Shown here in pieces: positions 46,314-56,446 of a DNA stretch of 64,000 nucleotides; the first letter of the stretch is position 1; the number at the start of each line of letters is the position of its first letter. A program made the translations under genes and the position numbers. The stretch comes from Rhizobium sp. FKL33 (GTDB lineage: Bacteria; Pseudomonadota; Alphaproteobacteria; Rhizobiales; Rhizobiaceae): positions 62,001-126,000 of the forward strand of contig NZ_STFX01000024.1 in the NCBI RefSeq assembly GCF_005222915.1, read 5' to 3'. The notes under the pieces were generated by a model. That model did no database searches. It had not been told where the DNA came from and was given only the letters and a program-made list of their open reading frames with translations.

Positions 46314-47318
46314 ATGACCGCTTCCCTGCCCGCCTCCATGCGCTATGTCGACCTGCCTGCGCCCGGCGCGCCCGAGGCCATGACAATCGCCGAGGGGCCC
46401 CTGCCCCAGCTGCGCGACGGAGAAATTCTGATCCGCGTCGAAGCCGCCGGCGTCAACAGGCCGGATGTGGCGCAGCGTCAGGGCGCCTATCCGCCACCGC
46501 CTGGCGCCAGCCCGGTGTTGGGCCTGGAAGTCGCCGGCGAAGTCGCCGCAATCGGCCCGGGCGTCAGCGCATATTCGGTTGGGGACAAGGTGACCGCGCT
46601 TGCCAATGGCGGCGGCTATGCGGAATATTGCGCCGTTCCGGCCACGCAGGCGCTATCCTGGCCGCAAGGCTATGACGCGATCCGCGCCGCGGCGCTGCCC
46701 GAGACCTTCTTCACCGTCTGGGCCAACCTGTTCATGATGGCCGGCTTGAAGGCGGGCGAAAGCGTGCTCATCCATGGCGGTTCTTCGGGCATCGGCACCA
46801 CGGCGATCCAGCTCGCCTCGGCGATCGGCGCGAAAGTGTTCGTGACGGTGGGCTCCGAAGACAAGGCCGAGGCCTGCGTGAAACTCGGCGCAGCCAGGGC
46901 CATCAACTACAAGAGCGAGGACTTCGCCGAGGTCATCCGCGCGGAAACCGGCAAGGCCGGGGTGGACGTGATCCTCGACATGATCGGCGCGGCCTATTTC
47001 GACAAAAACCTGCAGAGCCTCGCCAGGGACGGCCGCCTGTCGATCATCGCCTTTCTCGGCGGCGCGGTGGCGGAGAAAGCCAATCTCACCCCGATCATGA
47101 TCAAGCGCCTGCGGGTGATGGGCTCCACGATGCGTCCACGCACAGCGGTGGAAAAAGCGGAGATCCGCGATCAGTTGCAGGCCCGCGTCTGGCCTCTGCT
47201 CGAAGCCGGCAAGGCCGCGCCCGTGATCCATGAAGTCTTCGACTTCGCCCAGGTCGTGGAAGCGCACCGGCTGATGGAATCGAGCGCGCATATCGGCAAG
47301 ATCATGCTGAAGATGTGA
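46314..47318 (+). CDS. NAD(P)H quinone oxidoreductase, zinc-independent MDR family (PIG3-like)
   Basis: A 334-residue medium-chain reductase. It has the GroES-like N-terminal half ([33 protein letters not shown]) and the Rossmann part with [21 protein letters not shown]. Catalytic zinc ligands are absent, as expected for the quinone reductase branch; PIG3/TP53I3-like segments such as [19 protein letters not shown] are clear. It would reduce quinones or related enones with NADPH. Its translation start is embedded in a perfect hairpin. Confidence 0.9.
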   Translation: MTASLPASMRYVDLPAPGAPEAMTIAEGPLPQLRDGEILIRVEAAGVNRPDVAQRQGAYPPPPGASPVLGLEVAGEVAAIGPGVSAYSVGDKVTALANGGGYAEYCAVPATQALSWPQGYDAIRAAALPETFFTVWANLFMMAGLKAGESVLIHGGSSGIGTTAIQLASAIGAKVFVTVGSEDKAEACVKLGAARAINYKSEDFAEVIRAETGKAGVDVILDMIGAAYFDKNLQSLARDGRLSIIAFLGGAVAEKANLTPIMIKRLRVMGSTMRPRTAVEKAEIRDQLQARVWPLLEAGKAAPVIHEVFDFAQVVEAHRLMESSAHIGKIMLKM

Positions 47319-47447
47319 CAGCTGACGTGAGCCGCCGCATTTCCCGCAGCGAATGACTGGGCAAGGCAGCCATGCGCCTCCGCGCATTGCCTGACAAAGG
47401 CCAATCGTGTAGGCCGGGCCATCCCCAGACCAACATAGAGACCCCAA

Positions 47448-48137
47448 ATGTCCGGCTTCGACCTCATCCTGTTTGACTGCGACGGCGTGCTCGTCGATTC
47501 CGAAATCATCGCGGCGGAAGTCGAGTCCAAGCTGTTGCGCGACCATGGTTTCGAGATCACCGCCGAAGAGATGTGCATCCGGTTTGCCGGTCTCGATTGG
47601 AAGAACATTCTGCTGACGGTGGAGAAGGAAGCGGACCTGCCGCTGTCGGCCTCGCTGATCGACAAGTCGGAAGCGCTGCTCGACCGCGCTTTGTCGATCC
47701 GGGTGAAGATGATCGACGGCGTGCGCACCGCGCTGTCGCGGCTGACCGAGCAGCGTTGCATCTGCTCGAATTCCTCGTCCAAGCGGCTCGATATGATGCT
47801 GACCAAGGTCGGGTTGAAGCCCTATTTCGAGGGCCATGTCTATTCTGCCAAGGATCTCGGCCCCGACCGCACCAAGCCGAAGCCCGACATCTATCTGCAT
47901 GGCGCCAAACAGTTCAACGCCGATCCGGCGCGCTGCCTGGTGATCGAGGACTCCGTGCATGGCGTGCATGCCGCCCGCGCCGCCGGCATGCGGGTGATCG
48001 GCTTCACCGGCGGCTCGCACACCTATCCCACCCATGCCGACCGGCTGACCGACGCCGGCGCCGAAACGGTGATCTCCCGTATGACGGAACTGCCGCAGAT
48101 GGTGGACGCGCTGAAGAACTGGTCGGAACTGGCTTGA
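47448..48137 (+). CDS. HAD-superfamily phosphatase (beta-phosphoglucomutase-like, class IA)
   Basis: A 229-residue HAD protein. Motif I FDCDGVLVDSE is complete (both Asp), motif II is the Ser in ICSNSSSKRLD, the motif III Lys lies in RTKPKPDIYL, and motif IV is LVIEDSVHGVHAA. The cap domain occupies about residues 18-85. This set matches sugar phosphatases and phosphoglycolate phosphatase-like enzymes; the exact substrate is unknown. It is a single gene followed by a palindromic repeat element. Confidence 0.88.
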   Translation: MSGFDLILFDCDGVLVDSEIIAAEVESKLLRDHGFEITAEEMCIRFAGLDWKNILLTVEKEADLPLSASLIDKSEALLDRALSIRVKMIDGVRTALSRLTEQRCICSNSSSKRLDMMLTKVGLKPYFEGHVYSAKDLGPDRTKPKPDIYLHGAKQFNADPARCLVIEDSVHGVHAARAAGMRVIGFTGGSHTYPTHADRLTDAGAETVISRMTELPQMVDALKNWSELA

Positions 48138-48208
48138 GGGTTAAGGAGGCGTCTGTCGCCGCTCGGTGGGCTGTGGCGGTTATCTTCTGAGTTGACGGGT
48201 GTGCGCCG

Positions 48209-48334
48209 CCCCTCATCCGGCTGCCGCCACCTTTTCCCCGTAGAACGGGGAGAAGGGCGATTGGGGCAATGTCGCCACTCAACCCGCCTTCGCCCCGCAA
48301 TGCGGGGAGAAGGTCTCGGCAGGGGGATGAGGGG
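48209..48334. repeat. RIME-like palindromic intergenic element, copy B
   Basis: A 126-bp element with the same boundaries (CCCCTCATCC ... GGATGAGGGG), a left hairpin CCCCGTAGAACGGGG and a right hairpin CCCCGCAATGCGGGG. It lies between the HAD gene and a convergent lipoprotein gene, where its hairpins could serve as a transcription stop. Confidence 0.87.
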
Positions 48335-48411
48335 CGCGCCGCGACGTCACATTATTGTGCAGTCAACAAGCCTTAGAGGCGGCGATACGAACACCACCCC
48401 CCCCAAAAATC

Positions 48412-49002
48412 TCACTTGGTATTATACGGACCTTCGTCGATGCCGGCGAACAGGCGGGTCAGGCCGGTGGCGCCCTGGCTGAGCACTACGTCTTCCTTGG
48501 TGAACAGGAACTGGGTGGCGCCGAGATTGTCGGGCACAGTCACCGGGAACTTGGTCAGCTCCGAATAGAGCGTCGCATCGCCATCGGTGGCGGCCACGCG
48601 GATCGGCAGCGTGTAGGTTCCCGCCTTGCCGGCCGGTCCGGGAATGATGCGGCCCTGGACAACGACGGTCATTCTCAGGCCCTGGGCGGTCTGGAAGCAC
48701 TGGCGCGTCGTGCGCTCGAGCGTCGCCTGGAACACCAACTTGTTGGGATCAGCCGTGCCGTCAGGGCCCTTCTTGACGCCGCGCTCATATTCGCGGAACA
48801 CCGCGGTGCCTTCCCGGAGATAGATCTGCGGGCACTGGCCCTGCACGACGACCTGGGCCGGGGTGGCGTTGGCCGGCGCGGGCTCGGCCTTCACGGTCGG
48901 CTTGAAGCCGCGATTGCTGTCGGGATAGGACGGAGCCGTGCAGCTCGCGAGGACCGCGAGAGCGGCGAAGGAAGAGATAAGTCCGAGAAGTCTCCGAGAC
49001 AC
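48412..49002 (-). CDS. Predicted lipoprotein of unknown function
   Basis: A 196-residue protein with lipobox LASC at about residue 20 (MSRRLLGLISSFAALAVLASC). Positions 55-190 form a beta-rich domain (QCPQIYLREGTAVFREYERG, then a repeat-like LRMTVVVQGRIIPGPAGKAG). I recognise it as a conserved rhizobial lipoprotein type but not by a function. The start is GTG, with GGTGGGG upstream. It is divergent from thrC and shares a 245-base promoter region with it. Confidence 0.72.
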   Translation of the reverse strand: MSRRLLGLISSFAALAVLASCTAPSYPDSNRGFKPTVKAEPAPANATPAQVVVQGQCPQIYLREGTAVFREYERGVKKGPDGTADPNKLVFQATLERTTRQCFQTAQGLRMTVVVQGRIIPGPAGKAGTYTLPIRVAATDGDATLYSELTKFPVTVPDNLGATQFLFTKEDVVLSQGATGLTRLFAGIDEGPYNTK

Positions 49003-49247
49003 GTGCTACGCCCCACCCTGATGTGACCACGCCGCGCGATGCGGACGATTCACCACTGTTTTCTTTCTCTTTCGGACCTTTTCATGGCCCGGCGATGTGG
49101 TCTATACCAGCGGCCAAACAAAAAATCGATTGGCCGAGATAAAGATTCAGCCATTTTCCGGGGCTTTCCGGACGCAAAATGGACAATCGCGCGGAGCCCG
49201 CGCTGATAGGTTTCACCCGGCTCAAGCGACATCAGGAGAGGCAGCAC

Positions 49248-50645
49248 GTGCGCTATATTTCCACCCGGGGCGAAGCCCCCAAGCTCGGTTTCTCGGACGC
49301 CCTGTTGACGGGCCTGGCGCGTGACGGCGGCCTCTACATTCCCGAGGAATGGCCGCATTTCTCCAAAAAAGAGATCCGCTCCTGGCGCGGCCTTTCCTAC
49401 CAGGACATTGCCTTCAACGTGCTCTCCCCCTTCGTCGGCGGCGAGATCGACGACGCGGATCTGAAGCGGATGATCGAGGAGGCCTATGCGACCTTCAAGC
49501 ATCCCGCCGTGGCGCCTCTTGTGCAGTCCGGGCCGAACGCCTTCATTCTCGAACTCTTCCACGGCACCACGCTCGCCTTCAAGGATGTGGCGATGCAGCT
49601 CCTGGGGCGGCTGATGGACCATGCGCTGGCTGTCCGCGGCGAACGCGCCACCATCGTCGGCGCCACCTCGGGCGACACGGGCGGCGCTGCGATCGATGCC
49701 TTCGGCGGCCGGGACCGCACCGACATCTTCATCCTCTTCCCGCATGGCAAGGTGTCGCCGGTGCAGCAGCGCCAGATGACCACGACCAGCCACGCCAATG
49801 TGCACGCCATCGCCATCGAGGGCGATTTCGACGACTGCCAGAATCTCGTCAAAGCGATGTTCAACGACATCAAATTCCGTGATTCCATGGCGCTCGCCGG
49901 CGTCAATTCGATCAACTGGGCCCGCATCATGGCCCAGATCGTCTATTATTTCACGAGCGCGATCGCGCTCGGCGGCCCCGACCGCAAGATCTCCTTCACC
50001 GTGCCGACCGGCAATTTCGGCGATATTTTCGCCGGTTACGCCGCCAAACGCATGGGCCTGCCCGTGGGCAGACTGGTGATCGCCACCAATGACAACGACA
50101 TTCTCACCCGCACGCTGAAGACCGGCCGCTACGAGATGAAGGGCGTCAAGGCGACGACCTCGCCGTCGATGGACATCCAGATCTCCTCGAATTTCGAGCG
50201 ATTGCTGTTCGAAGCCTATGACCGCAAGCCGGAAAAGGTCCGCCGCGCCATGGAAAGCCTCAAGCAATCGGGCGCTTTCGAGATCGAGGCCGAGGCGCTC
50301 GCCTTCATCCGCAAGGACTTCAAGGCGGGCCGCGCCACCGAGAAGCAGGTGGCCGAAACCATCAAGACCCATCTTGCGGAAACCGGCTATCTTCTCGATC
50401 CCCATACGGCGATCGGCGTGCATGTGGCGGCGAAATACGAGAAATCCAACGCCCCCATGGTGACGCTGGCCACGGCGCATCCGGCAAAATTCCCCTTGGC
50501 GGTCGAAACCGCTTGCGGTATTAATCCTGCGCTGCCATCGTGGCTTGCAGGTCTGATGCAAAGGGAGGAGCGCTTCGAAGTGCTGAGTGCGGACATCGAG
50601 ACGGTGGAGAATTTCATCGCCAAACATGCCCGGATCAGGTCCTGA
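49248..50645 (+). CDS. thrC: Threonine synthase
   Basis: A 465-residue PLP enzyme converting O-phosphohomoserine to threonine. The N-terminus MRYISTRGEAPKLGFSDALL and ARDGGLYIPE are family hallmarks; the PLP lysine is Lys112 in GTTLAFKDVAM; the phosphate-binding loop is GATSGDTGGAA. The start is a GTG with AGGAGAGG nine bases upstream; a 23-codon extension from an earlier ATG would precede the invariant N-terminus and is rejected. It heads a run of four genes on the same strand (peptidase, acetyltransferase, c-di-GMP protein). Confidence 0.95.
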   Translation: MRYISTRGEAPKLGFSDALLTGLARDGGLYIPEEWPHFSKKEIRSWRGLSYQDIAFNVLSPFVGGEIDDADLKRMIEEAYATFKHPAVAPLVQSGPNAFILELFHGTTLAFKDVAMQLLGRLMDHALAVRGERATIVGATSGDTGGAAIDAFGGRDRTDIFILFPHGKVSPVQQRQMTTTSHANVHAIAIEGDFDDCQNLVKAMFNDIKFRDSMALAGVNSINWARIMAQIVYYFTSAIALGGPDRKISFTVPTGNFGDIFAGYAAKRMGLPVGRLVIATNDNDILTRTLKTGRYEMKGVKATTSPSMDIQISSNFERLLFEAYDRKPEKVRRAMESLKQSGAFEIEAEALAFIRKDFKAGRATEKQVAETIKTHLAETGYLLDPHTAIGVHVAAKYEKSNAPMVTLATAHPAKFPLAVETACGINPALPSWLAGLMQREERFEVLSADIETVENFIAKHARIRS

Positions 50646-50668
50646 CCGAGGCGACTTGAATATTGGTC

Positions 50669-51970
50669 ATGAAAGTTGAGTCCACCAGACTTCCTTCGGG
50701 ATTGACTGTCGTTACCGAGGATATGCCGCATCTGGAGAGCGCCGCTCTCGGCGTGTGGGTGAAGTCGGGGTCGCGTAACGAAGCCGCCGATGAGCATGGC
50801 ATCGCCCATCTTCTCGAGCACATGGCCTTCAAGGGCACGGCGCGCCGGACGGCGCGCCAGATCGCCGAGGAGATCGAAAATGTCGGCGGCGAGGTCAACG
50901 CCGCGACATCCACCGAATCCACCTCTTACTACGCCCGCGTGCTCAAGAACGACGTGCCCTTGGCTGTCGACATCCTCGCCGACATCCTGACCGAGTCGGC
51001 TTTTGAGGAAGAAGAGCTCGAGCGCGAGAAGAACGTCATCCTGCAGGAAATCGGCGCGGCCAACGATACGCCCGACGACGTGATCTTCGACAAGTTTTCA
51101 GAGCGCGCCTATTTCGGACAGACGATCGGCCGGCCGATCCTCGGCACGTCCGAGACGGTGATGACGTTCACGCCTGACCAGATCCGCCGCTATCTCTCGC
51201 GCAATTACGTGGCCGATCGCATGTTCGTGGTCGCCGCTGGAGCGATCAAGCACGACGAGTTCGTCGAGCAGGTGGAGCGCCGCTTCTCCTCTCTTCCGAC
51301 ATCGCCGTCGGCGCCGATCATCATGGATCCCGCCCGCTATATCGGCGGCGACATCCGCGAAGGGCGCGACCTCATGGACGCGCAGGTGTTGCTGGGCTTC
51401 GAGGGCAAGGCCTATCACGCCCGCGATTTCTACTGTTCGCAGATCCTCGCCAATGTTCTCGGCGGCGGCATGTCTTCACGACTGTTTCAGGAAGTGCGCG
51501 AGCATCGCGGCCTGTGCTATTCGATCTACGCCTTCCATTGGGGCTTCTCGGACACTGGCATTTTCGGCGTGCATGCAGCCACCGGCGGCGAAAACCTGCC
51601 GGAACTGATGCCGGTGGTGATCGAGGAACTTCGCCGCGCCTCCGAAAAGATCAACCAGCAGGAAATCGACCGCGCCCGCGCCCAGATCCGCGCGCAACTG
51701 CTGATGGGCCAGGAAAGCCCGGCCGCGCGCGCCGGCCAGATCGCCCGGCAGGTCATGCTCTACGGCCGTCCCATTCCCAATGACGAACTGATGCAGCGGC
51801 TGAACGACATCACCACGGACCGCCTGACTGATCTCGCCGGTCGACTGTTCTTCGACACGACGCCGACGCTGTCCGCCATCGGACCCGTGGAGCAGCTCGC
51901 GCCGATGGAAGACATCCTGCAATCGCTCGGCAGCGCGCGAGCAGCGGAACACAAATCCGCCGCCGAATGA
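50669..51970 (+). CDS. M16-family zinc peptidase
   Basis: A 433-residue peptidase of the mitochondrial-processing-peptidase-like class. The inverted zinc motif HLLEH lies at residues 47-51, in GIAHLLEHMAFKGT, with the distal Glu in the ELEREKNVILQEI helix. Two M16 halves are present (N-terminal active, C-terminal from about residue 170). In rhizobia this gene regularly follows thrC; its physiological substrate is unknown. The ATG at the third codon of the open frame is preferred to TTG. It is 23 bases after thrC. Confidence 0.9.
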   Translation: MKVESTRLPSGLTVVTEDMPHLESAALGVWVKSGSRNEAADEHGIAHLLEHMAFKGTARRTARQIAEEIENVGGEVNAATSTESTSYYARVLKNDVPLAVDILADILTESAFEEEELEREKNVILQEIGAANDTPDDVIFDKFSERAYFGQTIGRPILGTSETVMTFTPDQIRRYLSRNYVADRMFVVAAGAIKHDEFVEQVERRFSSLPTSPSAPIIMDPARYIGGDIREGRDLMDAQVLLGFEGKAYHARDFYCSQILANVLGGGMSSRLFQEVREHRGLCYSIYAFHWGFSDTGIFGVHAATGGENLPELMPVVIEELRRASEKINQQEIDRARAQIRAQLLMGQESPAARAGQIARQVMLYGRPIPNDELMQRLNDITTDRLTDLAGRLFFDTTPTLSAIGPVEQLAPMEDILQSLGSARAAEHKSAAE

Positions 51971-51997
51971 CGGCGGGCTTCTTCCGGGGCGCGTCGC

Positions 51998-52609
51998 ATG
52001 GCAAGATCAGTGTTCGGCTTCTTGTCGCGTCAGGGTTCCGGGGAAGAAATCTCTGGCCCGGATCATTATCTCCGGCTTCCGCGCAACAGCGATTACAAGG
52101 CCTGGTATAAATTGCGCAGCGAAAGCCGGGCCTTTCTCGAGAAATGGGAACCCGCCTGGGATCCGGACGCGCTGACCGAAGGCTCGTTCCGCACGCGCGT
52201 TATTCGCGCAAACCAAGAGTTCGCCTCCGGCGTGGCGGCACCTCTCCTGCTTTTCCACCGCGACACGGAAGATCTTCTTGGCGGCGTCACCATCGGCCAT
52301 ATCCGCCGCGGAGCCTCGCAAAGCTGCATGATCGGCTATTGGATGGGCGAGAAACATGCGGGAAAAGGCCATATGAGTCAGGCCATAGACCCCGTCATCA
52401 GCTACATCTTCATCCGCATGAACTTGCACCGCATCGAGGCAGCCTGTATTCCGGACAACGACCGCTCCATTCGCTTACTTGAAAAAGCCGGATTCGAGCG
52501 CGAAGGCTATATGAAGTCGTATTTGAAAATTCGGGGCGAATGGCGTGATCACCTTCTCTATGCGCTCGTCCCCAATAAGAACAACAGGTACGGGGCGTTA
52601 GGCATTTGA
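51998..52609 (+). CDS. GNAT N-acetyltransferase, RimJ/RimL-like
   Basis: A 203-residue acetyltransferase. GPDHYLRLPRNSDYKAWYKLRSES opens the fold, IGYWMGEKHAGKGHMSQA contains the acetyl-CoA pyrophosphate-binding loop (G-x-G-x-M variant), and LHRIEAACIPDNDRSIRLLEKAGF is the RimJ-type signature. It probably acetylates a protein N-terminus or an amino group on a small molecule. The TGA overlaps the TTG start of the following c-di-GMP gene, so expression of the two is linked. Confidence 0.88.
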   Translation: MARSVFGFLSRQGSGEEISGPDHYLRLPRNSDYKAWYKLRSESRAFLEKWEPAWDPDALTEGSFRTRVIRANQEFASGVAAPLLLFHRDTEDLLGGVTIGHIRRGASQSCMIGYWMGEKHAGKGHMSQAIDPVISYIFIRMNLHRIEAACIPDNDRSIRLLEKAGFEREGYMKSYLKIRGEWRDHLLYALVPNKNNRYGALGI

Positions 52610-55512
52610 CCCTTCTGATTGGAAAGCCGGTTGCCGGCGGCCGGGCACTGTTGTTTTGCCTGCTGACGCTCATGGCGCTCGCGGTCTCGACCCTGTCGGC
52701 GCTGGCGCTGGAGCCGGTGAAGATTTCCCGCGAGGACAAGGCGCTCGATCTCACCAAGATCGCCGAAATCTACGCCAACCAGGGCGAGGCCTTCCAGGTG
52801 TCGACCGCGGCGGGCACAGACGGCATCGTCCGCCGCATCGAAGTGCGCGCCTCCTCACCCGGCCATAATGGCGACTGGGCGGTGTTCGCGCTCGCCAATG
52901 TCTCGGACGAACAGCTCGAACGACTGATCGTCGCGCCGCATTACCGGCTGGTCAATTCGCATGTGTTCTGGCCGGATCTCGGCTCCGACCGCATTCTCTC
53001 GATCACGCCGTCCGAAGGTTTCGCGCTCGATCGCGTGCCGTCGAACGACGCCGATGTCTTCGCGATCACGCTCAACCCGGGCGCCGTCATCACCTTCGTG
53101 GCCGAGATCACCTCGCCGCAGCTGCCGCAGCTCTATCTCTGGGAGCCGGAGGCCTACAAGGACACGGTCAACGCGTTTACGCTTTATCGCGGCATCGTGC
53201 TCGGCATCGCCGGCCTACTCGCCGTCTTTCTCACCAATCTCTTCGTGATCAAGGGCACCTCGATGCTGCCGGCCACCGCGGCGCTCGCCTGGGCGGTGCT
53301 CGGCTATGTCTGCGTCGATTTCGGCTTTCTCGAACAATTGTTCGGCGACAACACGCTCGACGAGAGGATATGGCGCGCCGGCGCGGAAGTGGCGCTCGCG
53401 TCAGGACTGGTGATCTTCCTGTTCACCTATCTCAATCTCAGCCGATGGCACGCCAATCTCGCTTATGCGACGCTCGCCTGGGTGTTGGGTCTGGGCACGC
53501 TGTTCGGGGTGGCGATCTATGACCCCTCCATCGCCTCGGGCATCGCGCGGCTGTCCTTCGGCCTGACGGCGGTCGTCGGCGTGGCGCTGATCATCTTCCT
53601 CGGCTTCCGCCGCTATGACCGCGCCATTCTCTTGATTCCCTCCTGGCTGACCATCATCGCCTGGCTGTTCGGCGGCTGGCTGGCGGTGACGGGAGAGCTC
53701 GACAACGACATAGTGCAGCCGGCGCTCGCCTTCGGCCTGGTGCTGATCGTGCTGCTCATCGGCTTCACCGTGATCCAGCACGCCTTTGCCGGCGGCGCCT
53801 ATCAGCAGGGGCTGTTCTCCGATCTCGAGCGCCAGTCGCTCGCTCTGACCGGCTCGGGCGAGACGATCTGGGACTGGGATGTCAGCCGCGACCGCGTGAC
53901 CACCATTCCCGACATCGCGCTCAGGCTTGGCGCCACTCCCGGCGCCCTCCATGGACCGGCGCGCAACTGGCTGCCGCGCCTGCATCCCGACGACCGCGAT
54001 CGTTTCCGCGCCACGCTCGACATTCTGCTCGCTCAGAAAAAGGGCCGGCTCTGCCATGATTTCCGCGTCCGCGCCGAGGACGGCCAATATCACTGGCTGT
54101 CGATCAAGGCCCGGCCGGTACTGGCCGGAAACGGCGAAATCGCCCGCTGCGTCGGCGTTGTCCAGGACGTGACCGAGCAGAAGAACATCGTCGACCGGCT
54201 GTTGTCGGACGCGCTCAACGACAATCTCACCGGCCTGCCGAACAGGCAGCTGTTCCTCGACCGCCTGCAATCGATCCTGGCGCTGACCGGGCAGGAAGAG
54301 AAGCTGCTGCCGACCGTGCTCACCATCGACATCGACCGCTACAAGCAGGTCAACGATTCCCTCGGCATCGCCGCCGGCGACAATATCCTGATCGCGCTCA
54401 CCCGCCGGCTTCGCCGCCTGCTCAAGCCGCAGGACACGCTCGGACGTCTTGCGGGCGACGAGTTCGGCGTGGTGCTGGTCTCGGAAAGCGATCCCAAGCG
54501 CATCGCCGATTTCGCCGATGCGGTGGTGAAGGCGGTGTCGGCGCCGATCAATTTCGCCAATCAGGAGATCATCCTCACCGCCTCGATCGGCGTGGCCTCC
54601 TGGACCGATCCGTCGATCTCCGCCGAGGGTCTGCTCAACGACGCCGAGCTTGCGATGTATCGCGCCAAAAAATCCGGCGGCGACCGGGTCGAACCCTTCC
54701 AGCCGGCCTTCCGCATGGCGGTGTCGGACCGGCTGCAGCTCGAAAGCGACCTGCGCCGCGCCATCGAGCGCAAGGAATTGTCGATGGTCTATCAACCGAT
54801 CGTCAGGCTCAACGACGCCGAGATCGTCGGCTTCGAGGCGCTGATGCGCTGGGACCATCCCAAACGGGGCAATGTGCCGCCAGGCGAATTCATTCCGCTG
54901 GCCGAAAACGCCAATTTCATCGGCGACCTCGGCCAGTTCGCCATCGAGCGCGCCACGAGCGACCTGTCGGGCTGGCTGGCGCAGACCGGCGACGTGCCCT
55001 ATTTCGTCTCCGTCAATCTCTCCAGCGCGCAACTGATCAACAGCGCGCTGACCGACGACATCAGGCGCGCGCTCAACCGCGCCGGCTGCCCGCCGGAACG
55101 GCTGAAGCTGGAGCTCACCGAAACCGTGGTGATGGAAAATCCGGAGCAATCGCGCCTCGTGCTCGAAAAGATCCGCGATTCCGGCATCGGCCTGTCACTC
55201 GACGATTTCGGCGCGGGCTTCTCGTCGCTCGGCTACATCACCCGCTTCCCCTTCGACACGATCAAGATCGACCAGGCGCTGGTGCGCGACCAGAGCGACA
55301 AGCGCGACGTGCTGTTGCGCTCGATCGTCTCCATGGGCGTCGAACTCGGCATGACGCTGGTGGCCGAGGGCATCGAGAGCGAGGAAGACGCGATCAAACT
55401 CGGGCAGATGGGCTGCCATTACGGCCAGAGCTTCCATTTCGGCCCACCGATCGGCGCCGACGCGGTGGCTCGGCTTCTGAAGGAGCGCTTTCCGCTGACG
55501 CGGAAGGGGTAA
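52606..55512 (+). CDS. Membrane-bound PAS-GGDEF-EAL protein
   Basis: A 968-residue c-di-GMP signalling protein. An N-terminal signal-like helix and periplasmic sensory region (about 30-195) precede seven or so membrane helices (200-395), then PAS (about 415-540; LHPDDRDRFRATLD), GGDEF (540-705) and EAL (720-965). The cyclase motif reads AGDEF and the inhibitory-site position KPQD, so feedback control may be altered. The EAL domain is intact: FEALMRW, LTETVVMEN, DDFGAGFSSL, KIDQALV, AEGIESEED. It starts with TTG overlapping the acetyltransferase stop; an internal ATG about 22 codons on is possible. Confidence 0.88.
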   Translation: MTLLIGKPVAGGRALLFCLLTLMALAVSTLSALALEPVKISREDKALDLTKIAEIYANQGEAFQVSTAAGTDGIVRRIEVRASSPGHNGDWAVFALANVSDEQLERLIVAPHYRLVNSHVFWPDLGSDRILSITPSEGFALDRVPSNDADVFAITLNPGAVITFVAEITSPQLPQLYLWEPEAYKDTVNAFTLYRGIVLGIAGLLAVFLTNLFVIKGTSMLPATAALAWAVLGYVCVDFGFLEQLFGDNTLDERIWRAGAEVALASGLVIFLFTYLNLSRWHANLAYATLAWVLGLGTLFGVAIYDPSIASGIARLSFGLTAVVGVALIIFLGFRRYDRAILLIPSWLTIIAWLFGGWLAVTGELDNDIVQPALAFGLVLIVLLIGFTVIQHAFAGGAYQQGLFSDLERQSLALTGSGETIWDWDVSRDRVTTIPDIALRLGATPGALHGPARNWLPRLHPDDRDRFRATLDILLAQKKGRLCHDFRVRAEDGQYHWLSIKARPVLAGNGEIARCVGVVQDVTEQKNIVDRLLSDALNDNLTGLPNRQLFLDRLQSILALTGQEEKLLPTVLTIDIDRYKQVNDSLGIAAGDNILIALTRRLRRLLKPQDTLGRLAGDEFGVVLVSESDPKRIADFADAVVKAVSAPINFANQEIILTASIGVASWTDPSISAEGLLNDAELAMYRAKKSGGDRVEPFQPAFRMAVSDRLQLESDLRRAIERKELSMVYQPIVRLNDAEIVGFEALMRWDHPKRGNVPPGEFIPLAENANFIGDLGQFAIERATSDLSGWLAQTGDVPYFVSVNLSSAQLINSALTDDIRRALNRAGCPPERLKLELTETVVMENPEQSRLVLEKIRDSGIGLSLDDFGAGFSSLGYITRFPFDTIKIDQALVRDQSDKRDVLLRSIVSMGVELGMTLVAEGIESEEDAIKLGQMGCHYGQSFHFGPPIGADAVARLLKERFPLTRKG

Positions 55513-55555
55513 TATCGCTGCGAATTCATGGGGTTGACGCCAAGGGCGTGCACGG

Positions 55556-55680
55556 CCCCTCATCCGGCTGCCGCCACCTTCTCCCCGTAGAACGGGGCGA
55601 AGGGCGAAGTGGCACGGTCAGCGCTCCATCCTCCTTCGCCCCGTTCTACGGGGAGAAGGTCCCGGCAGGGGGATGAGGGG
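55556..55680. repeat. RIME-like palindromic intergenic element, copy C
   Basis: A 125-bp element, the best preserved copy: it starts CCCCTCATCCGGCTGCCGCC, has the hairpin CCCCGTAGAACGGGG and its mirror CCCCGTTCTACGGGG, and ends GGCAGGGGGATGAGGGG. It lies between the GGDEF-EAL and YqgE genes, which are convergent. Confidence 0.9.
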
Positions 55681-55735
55681 CAGCGCACGACGATTACTAG
55701 AATGCAGCTACAAAAGCCTTCACTGAGGCAACAGA

Positions 55736-56344
55736 TTACCCATGCCCGGCTTCCATCGACAGCATGGCCGGATTGACGCCCATCAGCGCCAGAGCGCGGT
55801 TGTATTTGTCGTCCAGCATGCGGTCGAAGATCAAGGTTTCGTCGGCCGGGCAGTTCAGCCAGCCATTGTTGGCGATCTCGTTTTCGAGCTGGCCGGCGCC
55901 CCAGCCGGCGTAACCGAGCATCAGCGCGGCCTTGGTCGGCCCCTTGCCGCGCGACATGGCGCGGATGATGTCGACGGTGGCGGTAAGGCAGATCTCGTCG
56001 CTGACGGGGATGGAGGATTGCGTGAGGTAATCGTCGCTGTGCAGCACGAAGCCGCGGCCGGTTTCGACGGGGCCGCCGCGCTGGATCGGCATACTGCGGG
56101 CGGCGTCGGGCAGAAGAATGGCGTCTTCGTCGCCGATCACCTTGAGATGCAGGAGAATGTCGACGAAGGTCATCTGCTGCGGCTGATTGATCACAAAACC
56201 CATGGCGCCTTCGGCGGAATGAGCGCAGATATAGACCACCGCGCGGGCAAAATTGCTGTCAGCCATACCCGGCATGGCGATCAGGAAGTGACCGTCAAGA
56301 AAACCGCGTTCGCCTTTGCTCTTGAGCGTCTTAATATCGACCAT
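55736..56344 (-). CDS. yqgE: YqgE/AlgH family protein
   Basis: A 202-residue protein of normal YqgE/AlgH length (UPF0301). Diagnostic segments are [38 protein letters not shown], read as the N-terminal half, and [22 protein letters not shown]. The fold is a cradle-like alpha/beta domain without known enzymatic activity; AlgH was first linked to alginate regulation in Pseudomonas. It is divergent from the DsbD-N-like gene, an arrangement shared with other Hyphomicrobiales. Confidence 0.92.
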   Translation of the reverse strand: MVDIKTLKSKGERGFLDGHFLIAMPGMADSNFARAVVYICAHSAEGAMGFVINQPQQMTFVDILLHLKVIGDEDAILLPDAARSMPIQRGGPVETGRGFVLHSDDYLTQSSIPVSDEICLTATVDIIRAMSRGKGPTKAALMLGYAGWGAGQLENEIANNGWLNCPADETLIFDRMLDDKYNRALALMGVNPAMLSMEAGHG

Positions 56345-56446
56345 GATCCCAGCCTATCAACTCATGGTGAAATTGAAAGGTCGAAGATGCGTTCCATCGG
56401 TTTTTTTCGTAATCCGCTAAAAGACGCAAAAGCGAGGCGCGACAGG

